Both the position numbers and the translations under genes were made by a program. Of a stretch of 64,000 nt of DNA, positions 11,096 through 21,139 are shown in pieces (the stretch's first letter is position 1; every line of letters starts with the position of its first letter). The stretch comes from Platerodrilus igneus (lineage: Eukaryota > Arthropoda > Insecta > Coleoptera > Lycidae). The notes beneath the pieces are model-generated. The model was not told the DNA's origin and ran no database searches. It was given only the letters and a program-made list of their open reading frames with translations. The stretch lies in assembly GCA_036346225.1 (NCBI GenBank), contig JARFIW010001743.1, forward strand, positions 1-64,000. Reading direction: 5' to 3'.

Positions 11096-11155
11096 CATGT
11101 ATATTTACATACACATATACATACATACATACACACACATACACATATAAACAGA
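10860..11155. repeat. Compound (CA)n, (TA)n and (TACA)n microsatellite
   Basis: Interrupted TACA, ACAC and TATA words run through this segment, with a pure (CA)n core at about 11050-11080 followed by (TA)n. Open frames in it are Tyr/Thr/His or Val/Tyr low-complexity strings. Confidence 0.9.
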
Positions 11156-11159
11156 TCAT

Positions 11160-11870
11160 ATAAATCTACACAAATATAAAAATTAGAATATTTACTCGAC
11201 GCGTAAATTCTTGAGTATGAGTGATGCAGGGTGTACTTGGTTCAAACTAAGACTGTCTGCTTATCAAACTCGCGTGTTATATAGTTTACGCCCCAACTAA
11301 AAATTTATTGGTTTATCTGAGCTCTTGTTCAAAGTTTACGACCAACCATCAATTGTTTTGGATATTTTTGGGCTTTTACAGGTTTATCTCTGATAATACC
11401 TTGTCGAAACGATTCCTTGATCACGTAGGAACCAGTGGATTTCTAGTTTGTATTTATTTTATACTGTCTGTTTTGATGTTGTTACAGGAATTTCTAATTC
11501 ACCTTGGCACGTAATTTCGCTTATGGCTTTGTTTGTCAAGATAATACTTTGGGATTTCTATTAACTCCATGCAGAAAATCACGTAGCCAAAGTGACGTAA
11601 ATTAATATATTTGTTTACATTTTTGCGTTTCCGGAGTGTATTTATTTCGAAGAATGCGTTTCTTATAAGGACGCTCTATGCTATCTGCTTTCACTATATC
11701 ATGTTTAATGTGAATTGTATTATGATTTTCTAGCTTTTTACTGCATTTAACGCATATTGATTTACAATTTATGAATACTTTTGGTTTAGGACAAGTTTGA
11801 TTGCGTGTAGAGTATTTCTTTTGCTGCATGTGTGTTTCCCGGCATTAATTAAAGTCAACTGCAATCCTTA
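11160..11870. other. Unassigned interval
   Basis: No gene is supported. A 75-codon minus-strand frame at 11829-11602 contains a CVKC and several His/Lys residues but matches no family I know. Confidence 0.4.
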
Positions 11871-12020
11871 TACAGGGTGTTAAATGTTTGTTCTTTGCAT
11901 AATTTGCAAATTACGTATTTTCATGCTAAATAAATGTGGTTTTTTAACTCCTAATACTATTTACATGTATTGTGTAACCATTATGACTTAATATACCCCT
12001 AAATAACCCCCTTATCATAG
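11871..12020 (-). repeat. Inverted fragment of a gypsy-family LTR start
   Basis: Read on the minus strand from 12020, GCTATGATAAGGGGG, TTATTTAGGGG, CATTTATTTAG and AACACCCTGTATA follow in the same order as at the 3' LTR junction of element 1 (GCTGTGATAAGGGG onward, 8551-8710). It is a diverged LTR end in reverse orientation, head-to-head with the LTR of element 2. Confidence 0.5.
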
Positions 12021-12067
12021 CATTATCTATATATTGCTGTGTTAATAGGGTCATTTAGGGGTAGTTA
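11993..12067. repeat. Imperfect palindrome at head-to-head LTR ends
   Basis: TACCCCTAAATAACCCCCTT is mirrored, with mismatches, by AATAGGGTCATTTAGGGGTA around an AT-rich loop. Each arm matches the PPT-LTR boundary of element 1, which suggests two elements meeting start to start or a hairpin formed from one end. Confidence 0.6.
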
Positions 12068-13740
12068 GGACCAATAGTATAGCGCACTTCACATAAAATA
12101 CATAAGGGCTCAGAAAACAAGACAGTTTTCTGAAGAAATCCAAAAATACGATGACTAGAATGGAAAGTAAATGACAACGCCCTGTATATAAATCATAAGC
12201 ATAATTAATTCAGTTAATGAAAAATATTTTGAAGATTTATCAGAATAAACAAATTCGCAAGTCGTTAAACAACATAAATGCAAGCTGAAACGCAACATGC
12301 ATGGATAAGGCATCATTATTATGTCAAGGATCGTAATTAAAACAAGCATGTTTAAAAATGCGTAAGATAGCAAATGCATATAATTCAATGCATACATTGT
12401 ATTAAGTCTACATGACTAGAAAATTAAAATCGACACCTGATTTATTGGAAACAAGCAAGGCATGGTAATTAAAATCAAAGTTAACCAAATTTATTTGAAC
12501 AAACAAGGGTTTACTTATCTAGAAGTAAGAAAATCCAAGCAATTCAATGCTATTAACACGAAATGGTACATGACAAAAGTAACGCGTTGATGTTAATATA
12601 CAATAATGCCATGGAAGATCTGAAAGCCTGGTATGAAAGTTTTACACACAACAACGAACTTTGCGCTTGTCAATAGATAGACGGTGCATTTAAATGACTG
12701 GTTTTGTAAACAAATCAATTAGCCATAAAGCAAGGCATAGTTTACGTCTCTCAAAACAGATATTTATGTAAAGTGATTATTTGTGAAGTGCGAAATAATA
12801 CCATTGTAATTATGGAAAATTGAAGGGTTTGTCGTTTTATCCTTTAAAAGGCATAAGTAATTAAAAGTTGTTTTAATTTAAATTCTAATATCAACCTTAA
12901 TAAAAGAACTCTAAATGATTACTGAAGAGAAGTCTAAATAATTACTGGGGAACAGATCTAAATAAATACTGAGGAACAAGTCTGAAGAAATACTGGAAGA
13001 CAAGTCTAAATGATTAACATTTAATTGAATATTTCTAATTTAAATACTCTAAAAATTGCTTTCATGATAATTTATGTGAAGGGTCGGCAAGGTTTGTTTT
13101 TTTTTTGAGTATACGTTGTAAATTACGTAAATATTTAAGAGGTTGAATGAACGTTCATCAAGCTTCAGTTAACAATTAATAATAATAGTAATTTTGCTGG
13201 CTTTTTGATCATCTTTGGGAATGATAATTATTAAATTCTTTTGTTCAATTATTAGAACAAAATTCTAGTTAGAGAATTCTTTAAAATTTTCAAACGTTGT
13301 AAATATTTTTGAGAACATTATAATAATTTGTGCTTAATAGTGTTTTGGTTTAAAGATTAGAACAGGAAGGAGAGGTAGAAGGTAGATTTAAATTCTTTGT
13401 CATATTGTCGCAAGCATCGTGCATAATTTAAAACTGAGCTAGCCGACGCAATTAAAATTATACATTAAAAATCAAAAATGGACAGATTAAAAATTTTTAC
13501 CTTTTTAATTCGCAAAAAGGGCACATAGGGATATTGCTACAGTATCACAACAAAGTTATATGGAGACCTGAACGTGGGACTGAACTAAAATAGTCTCATC
13601 AAAAAGTGATAATTGTCGAGATAACGTAGGACTAAACCAAAAATAAAATAGCGCATCAACGTGAGGTTAGAGCAAAATAAATTAAGTAAAAATTAAAGGC
13701 AACGAAATCGAGGGTTTTATTTTTAATTTAAAATTGTAGA
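12030..13740 (+). repeat. Gypsy element 2, 5' LTR and leader (diverged)
   Basis: The segment begins with a boundary like that of element 1 and has the TATA-like CCTGTATATAAATC at about 12180. It holds four or five 27-bp degenerate units built on AAGTCTAAATAATTACTGGGG between about 12905 and 13020. The part at 13386-13575 recurs at 16449-16690 and, more weakly, at 44460-44600 (landmark TGAGCTAGCCGACGC). The LTR-leader junction and the primer binding site are not resolved. Confidence 0.6.
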
Positions 13741-13752
13741 GTAATAATAAAA

Positions 13753-14509
13753 ATGGAAGCTGCAGGAAGAATGTTAGAGAAGAGTCATAGTGAAGAACAC
13801 TGTGGTCCACCCAAGATTCAAGAATAATAGAAATGTTAATAGCACTAAATGACAAGATGGAGAGGAATGAACAGGCCATGATAAATATAACAGAAAAGAA
13901 TGAACAAGCCTTGATTAATATGACAGAGAGGAATGAACATATAAGGTGAGATATGATTTGATTATGGAGAGATACAATAAAAATTTAGGTATAACCAAAG
14001 AACAATACGCAATTAAGAAATTAAGTATAGCAAAACAGTTGGATCCTCCGTTGAAAGAGAAACAAATTATTAAATATCTGGCCAGCACATTTTGAAGTAG
14101 AGGTGAGGCAGTACATCGCTCTACAGAACATCATGGATCGTGATATATTCCTAGAATACTTAAAGCGATACGATGACATGGGAAGGAATTGCAGAGAAGA
14201 AGGTCAAACAACTACTCAACAGAAAAACCAGAGAGAAGGATGCCAAGCAACAGGATACAATATGAAAGGGCAAATCATAACTACAGAGGAAATCTTAGAA
14301 ACAACTCCAACAGTAACATGAGGAATAATTGGAATGTCAGAAATCGACCATGGCAAGCATCAAATAGGAGAAACCCTATTAGGAATGACAACCGAAGCAA
14401 AAATAGCCAAGGACATGAGGAAGGATTAACGGAGTCAAGAAGGATTAATGGTACCTATGCTGAGGTCACGAATCGACCAGGCACATCTAATACAAATGCA
14501 AATTTTTAA
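13753..14509 (+). pseudogene. Gypsy element 2 gag
   Basis: The start is the ATG at 13753 (MEAAGRMLEKSHSEEH). A heptad-like repeat follows (MERNEQAMINITEKNEQALI), the counterpart of the coiled coil in 3A. A deletion then joins it to LGITKEQYAIKKLSIAKQLD and PPLKEKQIIKYLA. Next come QYIALQNIMDRDIFLEYLKR and an Asn/Arg-rich tail (RNNWNVRNRPWQASNRRN) ending TSNTNANF at the stop, 14507-14509. Several frameshifts and stops interrupt it. In the family this protein packages RNA; here it cannot be made intact. Confidence 0.7.
14500..14509 (+). promoter_or_regulatory. Slippery site A-AAT-TTT before the gag stop (element 2)
   Basis: The gag frame reads GCA AAT TTT TAA. This is a canonical X-XXY-YYZ heptamer directly before the stop, and the -1 frame continues FLIEDKPNKPLEVNKYEHQR into the protease. 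Confidence 0.6.
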
Positions 14510-14930
14510 TAGAAGACAAACCAAATAAACCCTTGGAAGTAAACAAATATGAACATCAGCGGGAATACATAAAACTGGAAATGGAAAATGATTTTAGTAG
14601 AAATTTATTGCCTATAATTAATTTAAAACTAGTGGATAAAGTAATTGGGATACTCAGATACCGGAGCAGAGGTATCACTTGTCTCAGAAGATTTTATTAA
14701 AAGAAGAAAATTAATGAAGAAAATAATGCCGATGAAGAAGTGTAATTTAATAGCACCAAACAATAGAATGTTTGCATGCGTAAGTAATATAGTGATTCTG
14801 AAGTGTGAGAGAGGAGAAGAGAAATTTGAAAATGAATGTGTTTGTACCTGGATTAAAAATGGACACTATATGGTGGATGAATATTATAGATAAGTTGGGG
14901 ATAAAATAAATGCGGAAAGCAAGAAGGTAT
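14507..14930 (+). pseudogene. Gypsy element 2 aspartic protease
   Basis: The -1 frame after gag reads FLIEDKPNKPLEVNKYEHQR, then NLLPIINLKLVDK. After a frameshift comes the active site DTGAEVSLVSEDFIKRRK at about 14657, followed by CNLIAPNNRMFACVSNIVIL. Further shifts break the C-terminal part (DKLG then INAESKKVLCKGK). No RT motif follows: pol is cut off soon after the protease. Confidence 0.75.
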
Positions 14931-15467
14931 TATGCAAAGGGAAATGCATCAAATGGGACGTAGAATTGAAAATAAATGGTGAATGTGTGAAGATAAATAA
15001 ATTTGAAGGGAAATTAGATGATGAAGAAAGAGAAGTGAATGAGTGAATATAAATAAATTTGAGGGAAAATTAGATTATGAAGAAAATAAAGGTATTAAGT
15101 ATCCAGGTGATAGGAAAAATAAAAGTTAGGAATTTATAAAGGAAAGATTGAGAATTATAGGTAAAGAAAAATAATTATAGGTACATAAAGTCAGAATTGA
15201 TATTAATAGGTTAGAATTTGAGATAGGGTGAATTTCAGGGAGCTTATTGGAAATATTAGAAGACAAAATGCATAGGATGGATTAATGAAGATGGAGGTAT
15301 AAGTAAATAAAAACCTATTGTAAATGTTAGAAAACAATAAAGCATAGGATAGGTTAGTAATAATTAGGATGTGTTTAGGAAATAGTTTGGTAAAAATATT
15401 TGAAGAAAACAATAATTAGAAAAGGTATAGGTAAATAAGAAAAAGTATGGATAAATAGAAATTGAAA
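14931..15467 (+). other. Purine-rich tail of element 2
   Basis: After a short charged protease-linker remnant, the sequence becomes AG/AT-rich with GGATAGG, TATAGGTAAATAAG and TTAGGAAATAG words and no RT, RNase H or integrase. It resembles the tails at 8273-8565 and 52150-52750. It stops where the copia LTR begins at 15468. Confidence 0.6.
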
Positions 15468-15806
15468 TGTTAGGACACTATATGTTAGTAATAACGCTAG
15501 TGGTTGTGATATCTCACGCGCAGGTTACTCCACTGAAGTGCCGGACTCGTGTTGCGACTCGCCGGTAGGCAGGCGGAGTGAGTTCCGTCGTGACCGTGAT
15601 ATACAACAGACGTGCACATTCTCTAACACGATGTATAATGTTTAACATTCATAACTATTGTATACATGCATAATATTTAAGTTGTACGTTATGTTGATTT
15701 ATTCCTGTATTAACCTGAGTTCTGTTTATTATTAAGTCGCTTTACATTAATGCTATTTGCTTGCTTTCATAACGTGTTGAAATGCTCTGTTCCATCACAT
15801 CCAACA
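15468..15806 (+). repeat. Copia-type 5' LTR
   Basis: The 339-bp LTR begins TGTTAGGACAC and ends CATCCAACA, matching the TG...CA rule with short inverted termini (TGTT/AACA). It is immediately followed by a copia-type primer binding site and then a copia gag. Composition changes sharply at the left edge: GC-rich CGGACTCGTGTTGCGACTCG near 15541. No second LTR is present, because the element is cut at about 16446. Confidence 0.85.
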
Positions 15807-15821
15807 GGTTATGGGCCCAAG
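15807..15821 (+). promoter_or_regulatory. Copia primer binding site (initiator tRNA-Met half)
   Basis: GGTTATGGGCCCAAG directly follows the LTR. Drosophila copia primes from the anticodon-side 5' fragment of initiator tRNA-Met through a very similar site (GGTTATGGGCCCAG). A PBS lacking the TGG start is typical for this group. Confidence 0.8.
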
Positions 15822-15971
15822 ACAGCTCAAATGAGAATAACAAATACCAGGTGCAGTAACGAGCGATAAGAAACAAAAAAACAACAGGTGTGTGTGTCGG
15901 CATTTTCTTTAGTAGTGAAGGTTAAGTTTTCCTGTATTAACGTGTTGGAGATTGTATATTGTTTTTTCAAG

Positions 15972-16446
15972 ATGAATAGTGAGAACGTTTCGCGCCTTGA
16001 AATGTTAAATAAAGAAAACTTTGATACTTGGAAAATACAGATGGAGGCACTATTAATAAAGCAAGACGCTTGGGGTTATGTGAATGGAACCTGGGGTAAA
16101 CCAGATTTAAAAGAAGACGACCCACATTCCAAAAGAGAAATTAAAAAATGGTTTAAAGGCGATAGTAAAGCCAAATCCGAAATATTTCTTTCAATTAGTC
16201 CTTCTGAATTAAAACAAATTAAAGGGTGCATTACTTCAAGGGATGTTTGGTTAAAACTGGAAAATACGTATCAATCTAAGGGACCCGCTAGAAAAGCAAA
16301 TTTATTGAAGCAACTAACATTACAACGTATGGACGAAGGTTCTGATATACATGAACATGTAAACGAGTTTTTGATGCTGTTGATAAATTAGCCAAAATGG
16401 ATCTTGAAATAAATCCAGATTTACTCGCAATTATGTTATTATATAG
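15972..16446 (+). pseudogene. Copia-type gag, 5' part, truncated
   Basis: The start is the ATG at 15972 (MNSENVSRLEMLNKENFDTW), 166 bases after the LTR. The protein is the copia gag domain: NFDTWKIQMEALLIKQDAWG, VWLKLENTYQSKGPARKANL, LLKQLTLQRMDEGSDIHEHV. A one-base loss in a T run near 16370 closes the frame at 16391; the shifted frame continues AVDKLAKMDLEINPDLLAIM and LLYSL. At about 16446 it joins a gypsy-family leader fragment. The zinc knuckle and all of pol are missing. Confidence 0.85.
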
Positions 16447-16700
16447 TTTAAATTCTTTGTTTGTCGTATTGTTGCAAGCTCCGTGCATAATTTAAAGCTG
16501 AGCTAGCCGACGCAATTAAAATTATATATTAAAAATCAAAAATTGACAGATTAAAAATTTTTACCTTTTTAATTCGCTAAAAGGGCGCATGGGGATATTG
16601 CTACAGTATCACAACAAAGTTATATGTCACAACAATGTGGGGCTGATCTCAAATATCTCATCACAAAGATATATGGAGACCTGAACACCCATTTTTACCT
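16447..16700 (+). repeat. Gypsy-family LTR/leader fragment
   Basis: This matches 13386-13575 of element 2 (TTTAAATTCTTTG, GCTGAGCTAGCCGACGC, GATATTGCTACAGTATCACA). Relative to that copy it has a roughly 40-bp insertion between GTTATATG and GGAGACCTGAAC. It joins the broken copia gag on its left. About 190 bases of unassigned AT-rich sequence follow. Confidence 0.7.
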
Positions 16701-16893
16701 TGTAATATGCAAAAATATACACAATTATTTTATATACAACTATTTACATAACCATATTTTAAATACTTTCTTCTCAAAGGTAAATAGTTTAATTTTATGT
16801 CCATAAATTCATCAAAATACACCCAAAATAGCACTAATAGTTTAAACATCATATAAGCACCACAAACAAGTTTTTTAAAAAAAATTCATTTAC

Positions 16894-17128
16894 CTACAAT
16901 GTTTCTCGCCCAGATCTTGACCATGAAGCCGCCTCTGAAGATGTTCTCCTTTACCAACTACTCGTACCAGAATCACTCCACGTTGCTGCATGCCATCAAG
17001 AAGTGCAATTACTCCTCCAAATCGCTTGTCATCCAAATTACGGTACCTCCAAACCTTCTGTACTGCCGCTACTGATCCATAAACATCCACTTCTTCCGGC
17101 CAGTGTCCAGCAAGCACCATCAACCAAA
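16894..17128 (-). other. Candidate host exon, unrecognised
   Basis: On the minus strand TATATAG precedes and GTAAATG follows a 235-bp block that is clearly GC-richer than its surroundings. One frame is open throughout: VLAGHWPEEVDVYGSVAAVQ, VWRYRNLDDKRFGGVIALLD, VRVVGKGEHLQRRLHGQDLG. The frame stops right after the proposed donor. It looks like real coding sequence, but I recognise no family. Confidence 0.35.
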
Positions 17129-17241
17129 CTATATAGAAGTCGCTACTTACTGTTCAACCTGCTTCACTTTACGAAATCAAGTTTATACACTTCACACATA
17201 TTTTAATATTGCATCAACTTGTGCTTTTAATTACTTGTAAT

Positions 17242-17589
17242 TTAAAATCTCGGACTCACTAGTCGCGTACTGTAGTAGTTTGAAGCCAGGATGAAGATGA
17301 TCAGAGAAAAAAAGAGAGAGTATTCCATCTCCAGGCCGTTTATATAACCATACTCCCTACCGACTTCCACGTATCCCCTAACAAACCTTCCTCGAAAATT
17401 TTCACCACTCTCAACAAACAAGCTTTTCCTGTAAAACCTATCCAACAACTCACAATTCTCAAAATCACCATATACAATAACACAACCGTCGTTCGATTCT
17501 GCTAATCTCGTCGTTAACCTTCGACGATTCTCTGTAAATTCGACCGCCCCTTGCCAACCGTTTCTAAAACTCAAAATTTTGTTGTACAA
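17242..17589 (-). other. Open reading frame of unknown status
   Basis: A 115-codon minus-strand frame beginning MYNKILSFRNGWQGAVEFTE ends with a hydrophobic segment (YSLFFSLIIFILAS). It lies just upstream of the candidate exon on the same strand and has similar composition, so the two could belong to one transcript. No family motif is recognisable and chance is a real alternative. Confidence 0.25.
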
Positions 17590-18620
17590 GCAAGTATTTT
17601 AAGCCGAAAAAGTTCATTAAATTTTCTAACCATTCTACTTTTCTCTGAAGCCCCTGTCCACTGCTATCACACCCAAACAACCAAAACACGCATATGCACA
17701 CATATGCACGTACGTACCATTATCTCACTTCCACTCGTATCACAATATGTTCTATTCTTCATTTCACACCCTACCTAACTTTCCTATGTCAGTTATACTT
17801 TTCTTGTATCCTTGTCTAAACCATGTTTTCTATCTCTTTGCCTTCTCCTTCTATAACCACATTGTTCATAGTTTTTTCACCCTACTTTTCTTATACACTG
17901 AAAATCGATATCTTCTGCAAACACGCTGCATCCGTCTCGCTTATTCCCTTTAAAAATGTCCTCGTCTTACAGACGTTTAAAAGTCACTACAACTGACCAT
18001 ATGATATCTTCCCTCTGTTTCTAACATATGCCAAATAAAGTCTTTCGCTTGATTTTATCGATCTGTTTCTACATGTAATGGTCCATTCCCTACTATAGAC
18101 CTGTTGTTCATGTTAACAATTTTTACGCAGAAGTCTTTAATTAATATATTCTTAACGTTTAAAAGCTTTACTGGACCCGTTTTATTTTCTGCACGTCCCT
18201 TCTTTGAAATCTATAACTGTTATAACTTGTTTTAGATTATTAAACCTTGGAAACGTACATAAATGTTTAAGCTTATATTACCCTACACTATTTTATACCC
18301 TCAAGAAATTCACCTTCTTTGCATAAATTATCGATTTTAACACTACGTCCGACATAAAAAGCTTTTATACTAACATATTTGTACACTATTTCTAAGCTTC
18401 AATATACTTGTTTACCTTGCCATCGTTCCTATTAGTAATTAATCATTATCCTAATTCTGATATGAAGCACAAAAATTAAACCTACATTATTTTACATAGA
18501 ACCATCCCTATTCTATTGAAAAACGTTTTAAATTAGAAATTGATTTTTATACACAGGGTACGTACAAATAAATAATTGTCCGACTTATGTAATTCGATTT
18601 TAGCCTAGAAATCCATAGTA

Positions 18621-18624
<4 letters not shown>
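17590..18624. other. AT-rich non-coding interval
   Basis: No gene, RNA or repeat boundary was recognised. Confidence 0.5.
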
Positions 18625-18665
<41 letters not shown>

Positions 18666-18711
18666 TTGTCAATTGGAATTAATTTAAAGATACTATATTC
18701 ATATTGATCCG

Positions 18712-18754
<43 letters not shown>
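18625..18754. repeat. Two (AT)n tracts bracketing a 50-bp repeated sequence
   Basis: (AT)n at 18625-18662 and 18713-18754 bracket a segment containing CAATTGGAATTAATTTAAA and ATACTATATTCATATTGATC. The same segment occurs at about 37934-37973, again directly against an (AT)n tract. It may be the terminus of an unidentified element inserted in AT repeats. Confidence 0.75.
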
Positions 18755-18758
<4 letters not shown>

Positions 18759-19990
18759 TTGCTAAAAATTCTGCGTCCTTACAAAGTTGATACGTTTTAG
18801 CGTCCACCAGAAATAGCGGAAATAGGTCATTACATATGTGGAGTATATTGTTGTTTATTTCTTGAAGAAGACCAAAATCACAAAAGCATTGTAAAATAGT
18901 AAAATATATGGATATACACTATTTTGTATTTTCCTATCATTGTAGAGTCCTTTCAAAGCCATTTAATTTTGCATCCGTCGTATATCTCCTTTCATTTTAC
19001 ATTAAATCTTATATCACATTTGCTTCCTGCAGCGTTGTCAATAACTCTTTAAAGTAACAGAGATGAAACATACAATTAATACCTTAAGAGAGACTAAGAT
19101 ATGAGTAATTGGACATTCTACATTTAATCGTTTGTTTTTCTGTTGCCTGGCGACTTCAAACGTTCCAGTAGTATTATTATCAGATGGTAAGTGAATAAAC
19201 TTACAACATCAATACTCGACCACTTTCTGATGATATTAATACTACCGTCTCTCAAAGTGCTGCGTACGCATTATAATACTCTACTTTGTATCGATGCGTT
19301 GTTAAATTAAAACATGTGTATGCATTCCCAATGTTTTATAAATTAAATCAGGATGTAACTTTAAATGTCACTTTAAATTATTATCATAGCTTTCCATGAT
19401 CAAGAAGTGGTTTAGATTTTAAATTTGATGACCTTTTTTTTTAATACAAAACGTTAATTCTATTAATTCTAGAAAGGTTGGTAGTTTTTACATCTTATCG
19501 ATACGCTTGTGTAAATCAAGACGTTAAAACGGTTTATTTTGGTGCAGGCGTCAGAAAATAAATGTTGGATAAATTTATTTTAAAATATTTTGCTTTTGCA
19601 TACGCTAATTGATTTTATTGGTGTGATGATTATACAATTATTTAATTGGAGCTGAACATCGCGGTAGGTATTATTCAATAACTAGTAATGATTCAACTGC
19701 ACTACAAAAAATGTTTATCGTCGGCATTTTGAAAATGAGCTGCTACTTGCATGAATGATATCAAAGCTCGAAACGTAAGCAAAAACGATCTTCCACTTCG
19801 TGAAATTACTAAAAGAATAGTTCTGGTTTGTAAAAAACATTATCACCATTTTTCTATGAAACCACTTAAAAAATTCTTTTTTCAATTCTTTACCAATGTT
19901 TGAAGAAATTTGAAACACATACAAATTATTAAAAAAGCTGCATTCTTTCGTGGTGTTAATTGACTAATAGAGCGTGCGTTTAAATGTGCG
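18755..19990. other. AT-rich interval downstream of the BEL/Pao fragment
   Basis: No coding gene is supported. An imperfect hairpin lies at about 19168-19250 (GTAGTATTATTATCAGATGG mirrored by TTCTGATGATATTAATACTA). At 19730-19790 CAAAGCTCGAAACGTAAGC loosely resembles a Penelope-type end. Confidence 0.45.
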
Positions 19991-19999
19991 GACGCCGCC

Positions 20000-20385
20000 G
20001 TTTGAGAAGGATTGATTCGGATCATTCTGTACATTTTTTGTATGTCACAGGTTAAAACATACGTAAAGGTTCGGAAACGACATAGTATGTGGAATAATTC
20101 TGGTTGGACAGAAAACCCTTTAAACATTATATCATTTAACGAAACACCTTTGGAAGTTTTCATACTTGCATCGAAGACGACGCGCAATTTTGTTGTGCAA
20201 CTATCTTCTGTTAATACACAATGGTGGGGAAGAAAATATTTGTTTTCATTGATCTCATTTTTGAAGGATAATGGAATATATCTAACATGATTTAGTGAAA
20301 CATACTTATCTATAAAGGCCTTATACTGCTTAAACAAATCAGCATTTTTTTCAAAACGTTTTCTAAATTTAAAAACCACTTTTTT
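20000..20385 (-). pseudogene. BEL/Pao reverse transcriptase, 5' part only
   Basis: After the frameshift the order is RFEKNADLFKQYKAFIDKYV, YFLPHHCVLTEDSCTTKLRV, VFDASMKTSKGVSLNDIMFK and TYVLTCDIQKMYRMIRINPS. DIQKMYRMI is motif A with its Asp intact. The match ends at about 20000. The YxDD-type motif B/C region, RNase H, integrase and 3' LTR are missing, so this is a 5' fragment of the element. Confidence 0.85.
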
Positions 20386-21131
20386 GCCAATAAATAAGAA
20401 TCGCCCAACTTTAAATGTTCTCTACAATTTTTTAATGGTAAATTTACTTGAAACGAACCATCTGGCAATTTTTTAGTGCTTTCAAGAAATATTTTTTCAG
20501 TTAACTGTTCATCCGGAGTACGAATTCTAGTTTGGTTTGGAACTTCTTCTATTTCCCAGAATTTTTGCAACATGTCATCAGGAATGACATCTTGTATAAA
20601 GAAACAATTAGTCACCATGAAATTATTTTGCTTAGCCATATGTAATAAGGCTTCTTGAGGAATTGGACCACCTACAATATAGCCTAAATTAGTTTCAATT
20701 AAACTAAGGAAATTTCTTTGAAGTCTTATTATACCGCCAGTAACTAGACTATAATAGATGTCTGCTCCTAAGAGAAGATCAATTTTTGAAGGAATATGAA
20801 AAGTAGGGTCCGCTAACTGAATATTCTGTGGAATTAGAATTTTGTCTCTATTCAACAACAACTGCGGTAAATTGTGTGAAATTCTTTTAAGTACAGAACA
20901 CGTAATATTGAAACTTATATTTGTCTTTACATTTGATAGAATATTTATGTTCACTATTTTGTAAGATTTTGTAGCTATACCATTAATACCATTTATTTGA
21001 ATGCCTCTTTCTTGGGGACTATATTTCAGTTGTTGTACAGCATCTTCGGTAATCAAAGATGTGGTACTGCAAGAATCTAAGACAGCCCTTAGTTGAAAAG
21101 GGCAACCAACTACATCCAATACTGTCACCAT
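20370..21131 (-). pseudogene. BEL/Pao aspartic protease and RT N-terminus
   Basis: The frame begins TVLDVVGCPFQLRAVLDSCS. The active site is DSCSTTSLITEDAVQQL, where most relatives have DSGS, so the glycine is replaced by Cys. PSKIDLLLGADIYYSLVTGG and NLGYIVGGPI follow; these are the standard BEL/Pao protease C-terminal motifs. FWEIEEVPNQ, PDGSFQVNLPL and LGDSYLLAKK begin the RT linker. A frameshift at about 20385 moves the RT into the next frame. Confidence 0.85.
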
Positions 21132-21139
21132 AGCCGTAG

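Noticed and set aside
10886..11179. Open frames over the CA/TACA repeat
   Set aside because: Low-complexity translations of a microsatellite.
11602..11829. Minus-strand frame with CVKC as a possible zinc-finger gene
   Set aside because: No second metal-binding pair in a family arrangement, and no neighbouring coding sequence.
19168..19250. Imperfect hairpin as a possible MITE or miRNA precursor
   Set aside because: Too many mismatches, no target duplication, no second copy seen in the window.
19730..19790. CAAAGCTCGAAACGTAAGC as a third hammerhead-like end
   Set aside because: Only GAAACGT and a short AGCTC stem fit; no CTGATGA core could be placed.
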